NCBI GenBank assembly: GCA_963821505.1
Contig: CAWGEH010000030.1
Coordinates: 82,008-146,007 of the forward strand
DNA: 64,000 nucleotides
Reading direction: 5' to 3'
From: VAZQ01 sp963821505
Lineage (GTDB): Bacteria > Pseudomonadota > Alphaproteobacteria > Rhizobiales > Xanthobacteraceae
The notes beneath the pieces were generated by a model. The model was not told the DNA's origin. It saw nothing but the letters and a program-made list of their open reading frames with translations, and ran no database searches. Every line of letters begins with the position of its first letter. Position 1 is the stretch's first letter. A program made the position numbers and the translations under genes. Below are positions 33,802 through 41,297 of this stretch, one piece after another.

Positions 33802-35301
33802 ATGGAAACCCTGTCCAACCTCGCGTTCGGTCTCGGCATCGCGCTGAGCTGGCAGAATATCCTCTACTGCTTCATCGGCTGCTTTCTCGGCACGGTGGTC
33901 GGCGTGCTGCCGGGGATCGGGCCGGTGGCGACGGTCGCCATGCTGCTTCCCTTCACCTTCGGGCTCGGCCCGGCGCCGGCATTGATCATGCTCGCCGGCA
34001 TCTATTACGGCGCCCAGTACGGCGGCTCGACCACGGCGATCCTGGTCAACATCCCGGGCGAGTCGTCCTCGGTGGTGACCACGCTCGACGGCTATCAGAT
34101 GGCGCGCCGCGGCCGCGCCGGGCCCGCGCTCGGCATCGCGGCCATCGGCTCCTTCATCGCCGGCTGCATCGCGACGCTGGTCATCGCCTATTTCGCCCCG
34201 CCGCTCGCCGATGTCGCGCTCAAGTTCGGTCCGGCGGACTATTTCTCGCTGATGGTGTTCGGGCTGGTGGCGGCGGTCGTGCTCGCGCGCGGCTCGCTGC
34301 TCAAGGCGATCGCCATGGTGTGCTTCGGCATCCTGCTCGGGCTGATCGGGACCGACGTCAATTCCGGCGTCATCCGCTTCGCCTTCGGGGCGCCCGAGCT
34401 CGCCGACGGGCTCGGCTTTGTCGCCCTCGCCATGGCGTTCTTCGGCATCACCGACGTGGTGCTCAATCTCGAGCACGAGGAGAAGCAGGAGGTGTTCACC
34501 TCGCGCATCGGCAGCGTGCTGCCGACGGCGCAGGACTTGCGCGTCTGTTTCTGGTCGATCGCGCGCGGCACCGCGCTCGGCTCGCTTCTCGGCATCCTGC
34601 CGGGCGGCGGCGCGCTGCTCGCCTCGTTCGCGGCCTACATGGTGGAGAAGAAGGTCGCCAAGCCGCCGCGCAGCTTCGGCGAGGGCGACATCCGCGGCGT
34701 GGCGGCGCCGGAATCGGCCAACAATGCCGGCGCGCAGACCTCGTTCATCCCCATGCTCACGCTCGGCATTCCCTCGAACCCGACCATGGCGCTGATGATC
34801 GGGGCGCTGATGATCCAGGGGATCGCGCCCGGCCCGCAGGTGATGACCGAGCGCCCCGAGCTGTTCTGGGGCCTGATCGCCAGCATGTGGATCGGCAACC
34901 TGATGCTGCTGGTGCTCAACCTTCCGCTCGTCGGCTTGTGGATCAAGCTGCTCGCGGTGCCCTACCGCCTGCTGTTTCCGGCGATCTTCGTATTCTGCTG
35001 CATCGGGGCCTACACCGTCGACAACAAGGTGTTCGACGTCTACGAGATCGCCGCGCTGGCGGCGGTGGCCTACGTGCTGCTCAAGCTCGACTGCGAGCCG
35101 GCGCCCATGGTGCTGGGATTCATTCTCGGGCCGATGATGGAGGAGAACCTGCGCCGCACGATGATGATCTCGTTCGGCGACTCCACAGTGTTCATCACCC
35201 GGCCGATCTCCGCCGCCTTCCTGATCGCCGCCGCCGTGCTGCTCGTCGCCGTCGCGCTCCCGGCCCTGCGCGCGAAGCGCGAACAGGCGATGCAGGAGTG
35301 A
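33802..35301 (+). CDS. tctA: TctA large membrane subunit
   Basis: A 499-residue protein with about 12 helices and the TctA hallmarks GVLPGIGPVATVAMLLP, YYGAQYGGSTTAILVNIPGE, ILPGGGALLASFAAY and PESANNAGAQTSFIPMLTLG. It is the carrier subunit that uses the ion gradient to take up the ligand delivered by TctC. The ATG at 33802 follows GCGGA and fits the family length of about 500. Confidence 0.95.
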   Translation: METLSNLAFGLGIALSWQNILYCFIGCFLGTVVGVLPGIGPVATVAMLLPFTFGLGPAPALIMLAGIYYGAQYGGSTTAILVNIPGESSSVVTTLDGYQMARRGRAGPALGIAAIGSFIAGCIATLVIAYFAPPLADVALKFGPADYFSLMVFGLVAAVVLARGSLLKAIAMVCFGILLGLIGTDVNSGVIRFAFGAPELADGLGFVALAMAFFGITDVVLNLEHEEKQEVFTSRIGSVLPTAQDLRVCFWSIARGTALGSLLGILPGGGALLASFAAYMVEKKVAKPPRSFGEGDIRGVAAPESANNAGAQTSFIPMLTLGIPSNPTMALMIGALMIQGIAPGPQVMTERPELFWGLIASMWIGNLMLLVLNLPLVGLWIKLLAVPYRLLFPAIFVFCCIGAYTVDNKVFDVYEIAALAAVAYVLLKLDCEPAPMVLGFILGPMMEENLRRTMMISFGDSTVFITRPISAAFLIAAAVLLVAVALPALRAKREQAMQE

Positions 35302-35363
35302 GCCGCAGGCTCGGGCCATGTGCCGAAGTCTTCAGCGGTGCCGCCGAATCCCAAGACCATGCA

Positions 35364-35522
35364 TCAGCTTTGCTTGTCATCCGGCGGGGCTTCGGCTGTG
35401 CTGCGCTGCGCCTTGCGGAGCGCAACCTTCTCGTCCTTCCTTCTTTGTTTTTCCTCGCTCCGTGCGCGTGCGGCTCTCTCTCGTTCAGCCCGGTCTCTCC
35501 CGTAATTTGGCTTGAATGCCAT
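35364..35522 (-). CDS. 52-residue highly charged small protein
   Basis: An ATG at 35522 is preceded by a strong AGGAGG five bases upstream and opens 52 codons to a TGA at 35364. The protein starts MAFKPNYGRDRAERERAARA and continues with Glu/Lys/Arg repeats, ending APPDDKQS. It is almost entirely charged, likely one helix. From memory, small MA(F/Y)KPNY proteins are widespread in Bradyrhizobium relatives, with unknown role. It converges on tctA. Confidence 0.7.
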   Translation of the reverse strand: MAFKPNYGRDRAERERAARARSEEKQRRKDEKVALRKAQRSTAEAPPDDKQS

Positions 35523-35533
35523 GAGGTCCTCCT

Positions 35534-35827
35534 ATGCGGTGGGTTGATTTCGTACCTGGCAACTATCTATGGCTGCTATTCGAATTTGCCTCTCCTTATT
35601 ATTTGCTTATTTGCCCTCCCGGGGCTCTTCCCAAGACGGCGTCCTTCGTTCACGAAGGCGAGCCACCGGCGGACCGGCCAGTCGAGCTTCTTTGTGAGGA
35701 TCACATCGGAACGTATGTGGGTCCTTCCTATGTCGGTGGAGCGGCGGGGACTGGAAGAATGTGGAAACTGGGCGAGCGCATCGACGCCATGGTCATGGGC
35801 TGGCGCGCGATGATGGGAGAGGCGTAA
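35534..35827 (+). CDS. Possible small hypothetical protein
   Basis: A 97-residue frame starting MRWVDFVPGNYLWLLFEFA, with one short hydrophobic stretch and a Trp-containing C-terminus. Upstream bases give only a loose Shine-Dalgarno match. Codon bias is mixed and I recognise no family. It shares its start region with the divergent 52-residue gene. The rest of the gap to 36017 shows no gene. Confidence 0.3.
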   Translation: MRWVDFVPGNYLWLLFEFASPYYLLICPPGALPKTASFVHEGEPPADRPVELLCEDHIGTYVGPSYVGGAAGTGRMWKLGERIDAMVMGWRAMMGEA

Positions 35828-36017
35828 GGCACAACCTCCTCTTCTCAACAGCGCCCGACGACGGGCAACAGGTCGGATACGATCCCGGAAGTAAACCAGC
35901 ACTCGCGCGTTCAAGCGGCTTTTGCCAGACCCCTGCCAAACCGCCGCAGCCGATGCCGTCGCGTCGCGTCGTTGCCGGTGATAGCCTTTGCCCGTTGATC
36001 GGCCGGGAAGCGTCATC

Positions 36018-36989
36018 ATGTGGCGATTGATCCTGTTCGCGGCTGCCGCCCTGTTCGCCGTCTCGTACGGCAACGCGCCTGCCTCCGCGCAAAGCTATCC
36101 GCAGCGTGCGGTGCGCTTCATCCTGCCGTTCGGTCCCGGCGCCGGGGTCGATATCACCGCCCGAATGCTCGCCGAACGTCTTGCCGCGCGCTGGGGCAAG
36201 CCGGTCGTGGTCGAGAATCGTCCCGGCGGCGACGGCATCGTCGCGATCAACGTCTTCACCAGCGCCAACGACGACCACACGCTGTTGTTCGTCCCGACCT
36301 CCACCTTTACCGCCCATCCCTATACGCACGACAAGCTGCCGTACGATCCGGAGCGCGACCTGCTGCCGATCGCGACCGTGACGGTCATCGTGATAGCGCT
36401 GTCGTCGCCCGAAGCCCTCAAACTCGGGTCGCTTGCCGACTTCGTGGCGATGGCGCGGGCGCATCCGGGAACGCTCAACGCGGCGGCCGCTGCCGGCAAT
36501 TCCGATTTCGTGTTGGCGGGATTTCTGAAGAAGATGAACTTGCAGGTGGCCAAGGTGCCGTACCGCGACATCATGCAAGCGCCGAACGATCTGGCAGAAG
36601 GACGGATCCAGCTCCTGATGTCGTCGTACGCCAGCATGCGCGGGTTGATCGAGGCCGGCAAGCTCAAGGTGCTCGCGGTGACCAGCCGCAAGCGGGTCGG
36701 GATCGCGCCCGGAATTCCGACCGTCGCGGAGGCCGGCTTCCCATTTCTCGGGCTCGACGGTTTGATCGGCGTGTTCGGTCCGCGCGGAATGCCGGATGCG
36801 CTGCGCGAGAGCATCGCCGCCGATATCCGGGCCGTGGTCGCGGCCGATCCCAGCATTGCAGCACGACTGGCAGCAACCGGACAGGTTGTCGATGTGCGCG
36901 GACCCGCCGAATTCGCCGCCAGCATCAAAGAGCAGCACGACAAGCTCGCCGACATCGCCCAGGCGCTCGGGATCAAGGCCGCGCAGTAA
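36018..36989 (+). CDS. TctC/Bug-family solute-binding receptor
   Basis: A 323-residue receptor. The signal peptide ends APASAQS and is followed by YPQRAVRFILPFGPGAGVDI and VVVENRPGGDGIVAIN. The usual PDGYT block is replaced by NDDHTLLFVP, so this one is more divergent. GGGAAG precedes the ATG at 36018. It is an orphan receptor with no tctAB partner of its own; ligand unknown. Confidence 0.9.
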   Translation: MWRLILFAAAALFAVSYGNAPASAQSYPQRAVRFILPFGPGAGVDITARMLAERLAARWGKPVVVENRPGGDGIVAINVFTSANDDHTLLFVPTSTFTAHPYTHDKLPYDPERDLLPIATVTVIVIALSSPEALKLGSLADFVAMARAHPGTLNAAAAAGNSDFVLAGFLKKMNLQVAKVPYRDIMQAPNDLAEGRIQLLMSSYASMRGLIEAGKLKVLAVTSRKRVGIAPGIPTVAEAGFPFLGLDGLIGVFGPRGMPDALRESIAADIRAVVAADPSIAARLAATGQVVDVRGPAEFAASIKEQHDKLADIAQALGIKAAQ

Positions 36990-37069
36990 ACGTCGCTTTC
37001 ATGATCGGCACCGCCGCATTGGCCCCGCATGAGCTTGCCCCCGAAAGCGGACCTCCGATCTGCGCGTTA

Positions 37070-37172
37070 GCGCATGTTCCGGAAAAGTGGGAGCCGGTTT
37101 TCCGAATAGAACATGCGCAAAATCGAAGAATCTAGAGCGCATCACGATTCGATCCAATCGGGATGCGCTCTA
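37070..37172. repeat. Double hairpin repeat between convergent genes
   Basis: The first hairpin has arms GCGCATGTTC (37070-37079) and GAACATGCGC (37109-37118). The second has TAGAGCGCATC (37133-37143) and GATGCGCTCTA (37162-37172), with an inner CGATT/AATCG pair. The sequence has the look of a well-known Bradyrhizobiaceae intergenic repeat. Lying between two convergent genes, it may stop transcription from both sides. Confidence 0.7.
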
Positions 37173-37185
37173 ATAAGTACGTGCC

Positions 37186-37824
37186 CTAATCGCGCGCTCC
37201 CAAAATCTCCACCGACAAAGGCTTGAGGCGGAAATTGTTGCACGCGTTGAACAGGATCGGGCAGTTCGAGATGGCGACGATCTGCGGCATGAGCGCAAGC
37301 AAGGTCATGAAGTCGCCGGGCTTTCCCTTGGGTGCCCGGATCTCCCATTTTCCGTCTGCGTCGTACGCGACGGTCATGAAGACGTTGAAGCAGGCATCGA
37401 CGTTGAAGCTGGAGCGGTCCATCCCGTAACCGCGAATCGCCGTCTCGAGGTTGGACTGGCAGTTGGCTGCGCCCGCCCCGGCCTCCCCGTAGCGCGCGAT
37501 GTTGAGGTGCTCACTGCAGTAGCCGCCGCCGCAATAGTTCTCGCCGGTCATATCCTCCTCGATCTGCCACATGCCGCGCGTGCGATTGCTGTAGAGAACG
37601 TGCGGCGCGGTCAGTTTCCAGTTCAGGTTGACGGCGCGGCTCGAATGCATCGACAGCAGTTCGCGCACGTCATCGCGATTGAACGAGATCAGGTCCGCCA
37701 CCTGCTCACCCTCGGGCTGGGCGAGACGCAACCGCTGACCGGCTTCGATTTCGAAACTGATGTTGCCCGCCGGCGCAAGCGTCACCGGCACGCCGGGCTG
37801 CAGAACTGCGGTTGCTCGGGTCAT
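37186..37824 (-). CDS. DUF1989 / urea carboxylase-associated family protein
   Basis: A 212-residue protein of the urea-amidolyase-associated (DUF1989) family. It has the RLAQPEGEQVADLISFNRDD block, SRAVNLNWKL, GGGYCSEHLNIARYG (Cys and His), CFNVFMTVAYDADG and a C-terminal CNNFRLKPL. Members are found with urea carboxylase or in guanidine and amino-acid metabolism; the exact reaction is uncertain. The ATG at 37824 has a perfect AAGGAGGT 7 bases upstream, so the much longer frame is rejected. No urea carboxylase gene is nearby. Confidence 0.85.
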   Translation of the reverse strand: MTRATAVLQPGVPVTLAPAGNISFEIEAGQRLRLAQPEGEQVADLISFNRDDVRELLSMHSSRAVNLNWKLTAPHVLYSNRTRGMWQIEEDMTGENYCGGGYCSEHLNIARYGEAGAGAANCQSNLETAIRGYGMDRSSFNVDACFNVFMTVAYDADGKWEIRAPKGKPGDFMTLLALMPQIVAISNCPILFNACNNFRLKPLSVEILGARD

Positions 37825-37883
37825 CGGGCGGACCTCCTTGCCTTGCGGCAACGCCCAGTATGCCCGCGTCATCCCCCCTTGCG

Positions 37884-38072
37884 CTACTGCTGTTGCCGCA
37901 TCATCTCGAACCGGATGTTGGGGTCGGGGTCGGTATATCGTTTGTAACCGCCATACGGGTTGGACGACACCGCCTGCGGCGCACGCTGCGCCTGGGCCTT
38001 GCGCCCCGACTGTGCGAGAGCCGGCGAAGCGGCAATGACGATCACCGCCGCCAGGATGCAGACATTTCTCAC
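37884..38072 (-). CDS. Small secreted DPDPN-motif protein
   Basis: A 62-residue protein starting at a GTG (38072) with GGAGG 7 bases upstream. The signal peptide (ILAAVIVIAASPALAQ) is followed by a short linker and the tail YKRYTDPDPNIRFEMMRQQQ. The mature protein is only about 45 residues. It is a clear paralogue of 62450-62668: the order AQS-RK-Q, an Ala/Ser stretch, YGG and DPDPN is the same. Function unknown. Confidence 0.7.
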   Translation of the reverse strand: MRNVCILAAVIVIAASPALAQSGRKAQAQRAPQAVSSNPYGGYKRYTDPDPNIRFEMMRQQQ

Positions 38073-38395
38073 GGTGCGCCTCCAGAGCGCGCTGCTTGGT
38101 GCATCCCACCGAAACAGGACCAACCCGGGTATCCGGCGGGCATCCGGATATCGCGTGATGTCATGATAGCCTTTGATGCCATGGGAGCGGCCCAACACGG
38201 CGGAGTGTGGACGGCGGTACTACGCACGCTGGCGTTAGACGACCAGCTTCGACCTGCTCCCTGAGGCAAGACTGGGGGGATAGTCTTAGCCGGGCGAGGC
38301 CTCGCCTTGCGCGCCTCAAGCAAGGCATCCTAACACCGTCCTTGCACGGGGCTGCCCCGGGGGTCGGAATTGCGCAGGAGCTGAAGGAAGACTCC

Positions 38396-38764
38396 ATGAT
38401 TCATTTTGAACTGCTGCGCGACCGAAACATCCTGGTTATCATTCCTGATGGCCCGCTTGAGAAAGCGGACTTTGAGCGACTCGCGAGAGCGGTCGATCCA
38501 TTCATTGCGTCCAAGGGAAAGCTCGCTGGCGTTATGATCTACACGAGGTCGTTTCCCGGCTGGCGGAGCTTCGGAGCATTCGTGTCGCATCTCAAGTTCG
38601 TCATCGATCACCATCGACGCATTGAACGCATTGCTGCCGTAACCGACAGCCGGTTCCTGAAGATTATGCCGCGCATCGCCAGTCACTTCGTTCAGGCGAA
38701 AATCAAGCATTTTGACTTCGAGGAAAAGGATCAGGCGCTCGCGTGGCTCGAAACGGGTCGATGA
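38396..38764 (+). CDS. SpoIIAA/STAS-like small protein
   Basis: A 122-residue protein of the SpoIIAA-like (STAS fold) family. The strands NILVIIPDGPLEKADFERLA and KLAGVMIYTRSFPGW are followed by HLKFVIDHHRRIERIAAVTD and FDFEEKDQALAWLE. Such stand-alone proteins bind lipids or partners and are often near transport genes. The ATG at 38396 has AAGGAAG upstream. It converges on the AspT-like gene. Confidence 0.85.
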   Translation: MIHFELLRDRNILVIIPDGPLEKADFERLARAVDPFIASKGKLAGVMIYTRSFPGWRSFGAFVSHLKFVIDHHRRIERIAAVTDSRFLKIMPRIASHFVQAKIKHFDFEEKDQALAWLETGR

Positions 38765-38801
38765 ACGCGCCCGCGGGCTGTCACGGATGACACCTTGATC
38801 G

Positions 38802-40403
38802 TCACCCTGCGCTGCTCGCAGCCAAGAGTCCGATAACCTGGACGGCGATGACCTTCACGATCGTCATCGACGGAAAGATCATCGCGTACCCGATGTCAGG
38901 CCGCTCGGTGGGCGCCATTCGCGTTGAATACACCAGAATGGCGGGATTGCCGGTCGCGCCCGATGCGACGCCGACCAGATCGTCGTAGGGGATCTTCAGC
39001 AGATAGTATCCGACCAGCAATACGATGATCACCGTCGTGAGCAAGACGGCAGCGCCGATGAACAGCATCGTCAACCCGGTTTCCGACACCGTGCGCACGA
39101 ACGGCTGTCCGGCATTGATGCCTACCGCGGCAAGGAACATGGCCAGGCCGAAGTTCCGCAGCACGATGTTCGCGGGAAGCGGCATCACCCAGAGCAGCGG
39201 ACCGGTTCGGCGCAGTTTGCCGACGATGAGCGCCACGATCAGCGGGCCACCGCCGATGCCAAGCGTGACGGTTCCGACACCGGGAATTGGAATGGGAATC
39301 AGCCCGAGCAGCACGCCAAGCACCATGCCGAGCCCGAGCGAAACGTAGCTGAACTCCGCCGTGGCCTTGACGGTGTCGCCGAAGTGGCGCCGGACATCCT
39401 CCTTGCGGTCGGCCGGCATGAGCACGCCGACCCGGTCGCCGAATTCCAGGCTCAGATCGGGCGTCGGCACAAGGTCCATGTCGTAGCGCCGGACATGCAG
39501 GAGATGAACCGGAAAGCCGGTCGGCAGGGGAAGTTGCGCGAGCGGAACCCCGACCACATTGGCTTTGCCCACGAAAACCCGGATGTAGTCGAGGGCAGTA
39601 CGATCTTGGACGATCCGGCCGGGTTCCAATTTTCCCAGACGCGCGGCCGCTTCGGTGATTGCGTCCTCCCGTTCGGCGACAATCAGCAGGCCATCTCCCG
39701 ACGCCAGAACGATATCGCTCGACGGAACGATGTTCTGGTGTCCCTTGCGGATCATCGTCGCCTGGACGCCGGTCGGCATGTCCTTGCTGAGATCATCGAG
39801 GGTACGCCCGGCGCAGTTGTCTCCCAAGGTCACCTCGCCCATGTGGAATTGTTGCGCCTTCGGCGGGAACTTCGGCTGGATTCGGCGCGTCATGAAGTAG
39901 ATGCTCAGGATCGGGCCGATCACGCCGAAGGGATAGGCAATGGAATAGCCGATCGACGGTTCGCTGTTGCGCATGACGTCGAGGGCGGCCTGCAGGGTCG
40001 CGGTGCTCGTCATCGAACCCGCGAAAATCCCGAGTGTGTGGCCGAGCTTGATCCCGAAAGCCTGGCCCAGCCCCAATGCGACCAGAAGCCCGGCCACGAC
40101 GGCAACCAACGCCAGCAGATTGTATTTGCGGCCTGCGGCTCCGCTCATCCCTTCAAAAAACTGGCGGCCGTAGAGGATGCCAATTCCGTAGAGAAACATG
40201 ATCAGGCCGGTGAGGCCGATCGGTCCGGTGATCTGCGCCTTGGGCGCGAAGGCTCCGATGGCCAAGCCTACGAACAGGACGGCTCCGACGCCCAGTGAGA
40301 AGCCTCCGATGTTGATTTGGCCCACCAGGTAGCCGACGCCGATGGCCAGGAACAAGGCGAGGATCGGCTGTGTTCCGGCGATTTCGCGCGCAACCTCGAG
40401 CAT
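38802..40403 (-). CDS. AspT/YidE-family antiporter
   Basis: A 533-residue membrane protein. Five or six helices are followed by two TrkA-C-type cytoplasmic domains (about 200-360) and another five helices; VASGATGNPAILVY is the conserved GxxxG helix of the family. AspT itself exchanges aspartate for alanine and yields proton motive force when coupled to decarboxylation. Here the gene follows pflA after 46 bp on the same strand, so it may exchange an acid made or used by the pyruvate formate-lyase branch. The substrate is inferred only from this context. Confidence 0.88.
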   Translation of the reverse strand: MLEVAREIAGTQPILALFLAIGVGYLVGQINIGGFSLGVGAVLFVGLAIGAFAPKAQITGPIGLTGLIMFLYGIGILYGRQFFEGMSGAAGRKYNLLALVAVVAGLLVALGLGQAFGIKLGHTLGIFAGSMTSTATLQAALDVMRNSEPSIGYSIAYPFGVIGPILSIYFMTRRIQPKFPPKAQQFHMGEVTLGDNCAGRTLDDLSKDMPTGVQATMIRKGHQNIVPSSDIVLASGDGLLIVAEREDAITEAAARLGKLEPGRIVQDRTALDYIRVFVGKANVVGVPLAQLPLPTGFPVHLLHVRRYDMDLVPTPDLSLEFGDRVGVLMPADRKEDVRRHFGDTVKATAEFSYVSLGLGMVLGVLLGLIPIPIPGVGTVTLGIGGGPLIVALIVGKLRRTGPLLWVMPLPANIVLRNFGLAMFLAAVGINAGQPFVRTVSETGLTMLFIGAAVLLTTVIIVLLVGYYLLKIPYDDLVGVASGATGNPAILVYSTRMAPTERPDIGYAMIFPSMTIVKVIAVQVIGLLAASSAG

Positions 40404-40449
40404 GACGATGTCCTTGCTCTGAGCGGCCTTCGGGACTTGCGGCGCTCGG

Positions 40450-41280
40450 TCAGCGGGCGCGGCAGCCCGCTGCTCGAAATTGCCCGAGCACGCGATTCAC
40501 CAGCTCAGGAGTGGGCCTCGCGGTGTCAGCATGCTTGTAGTCGAGCTTCATCGCCTTCCATTTGAACGCGCCAAGCTGATGGAACGGCTGCACCTCGACC
40601 CATTCGACATTCTTCATCGGAGCGACAAATCGGGCGACCGCTTCGACATTGGCGGGCGCATCGGTAAGTCCCGGCACCAACGTGAAGCGCACCCATACCG
40701 GCTTGCCGATCGCCGCCAGCCGCTCGGCGAAGCGCAAGGTCGGAGCCAATTCGCGCTCGGTCGCCGTGCGATAGGTTGCGGGGTCTCCGCTTTTGATGTC
40801 GAGCAGTACGAGGTCGAGGCAGGAGAGATATTTCTCGTCGACCCGATCGCCGAGAAAGCCGGACGTCTCGATCGCGGTGTGCAGGCCCATCTGCTTGGCC
40901 GCCGCCAGTATCCGCCGCGTGAAGGCGAGCTGCACCATCGGCTCTCCGCCCGAGATGGTCAGCCCACCGTCGAGCGATCGCAGCGCGGGCGCGAACGTGC
41001 CCAGCCGATCGATCACCTGCTGCGCGGAGACATAGGTGCCATCCTTCAGATGCCAGGTATCGGGGTTGTGGCAGTAGGAGCAGCGCAGCAGGCAACCCGA
41101 TACGAACAGCACTACTCGCAGACCGGGCCCGTCGTATCGGGAAGAGGTCTCGTAGGAATGGACGTAGCCGAAGGCGCCCTCGCCGTCGTCGCGGATGTCG
41201 GCTTCATCGGGTGCATCGGGCGAGAGTCCGACGTGCAGATCATGCCGGCTGCCCGCTTCAAGGTTGCCAAGCTGTGACAT
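40450..41280 (-). CDS. pflA: Pyruvate formate-lyase activating enzyme
   Basis: A 276-residue radical SAM enzyme. The 4Fe-4S motif is FVSGCLLRCSYCHNPDTW (CxxxCxxC), with GGLTISGGEPMVQ and LVLLDIKSGD following. It makes the glycyl radical on PflB. The ATG at 41280 has GGGAGAG upstream. The longer frame overlaps pflB antisense-like and is not supported. It lies 17 bp after pflB. Confidence 0.93.
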   Translation of the reverse strand: MSQLGNLEAGSRHDLHVGLSPDAPDEADIRDDGEGAFGYVHSYETSSRYDGPGLRVVLFVSGCLLRCSYCHNPDTWHLKDGTYVSAQQVIDRLGTFAPALRSLDGGLTISGGEPMVQLAFTRRILAAAKQMGLHTAIETSGFLGDRVDEKYLSCLDLVLLDIKSGDPATYRTATERELAPTLRFAERLAAIGKPVWVRFTLVPGLTDAPANVEAVARFVAPMKNVEWVEVQPFHQLGAFKWKAMKLDYKHADTARPTPELVNRVLGQFRAAGCRAR

Positions 41281-41297
41281 GAGGCTCTCCCTCGGTC

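Noticed and set aside
33667..35319. A 550-codon minus-strand frame across tctA
   Set aside because: Shadow frame; TctA hallmarks are on the plus strand.
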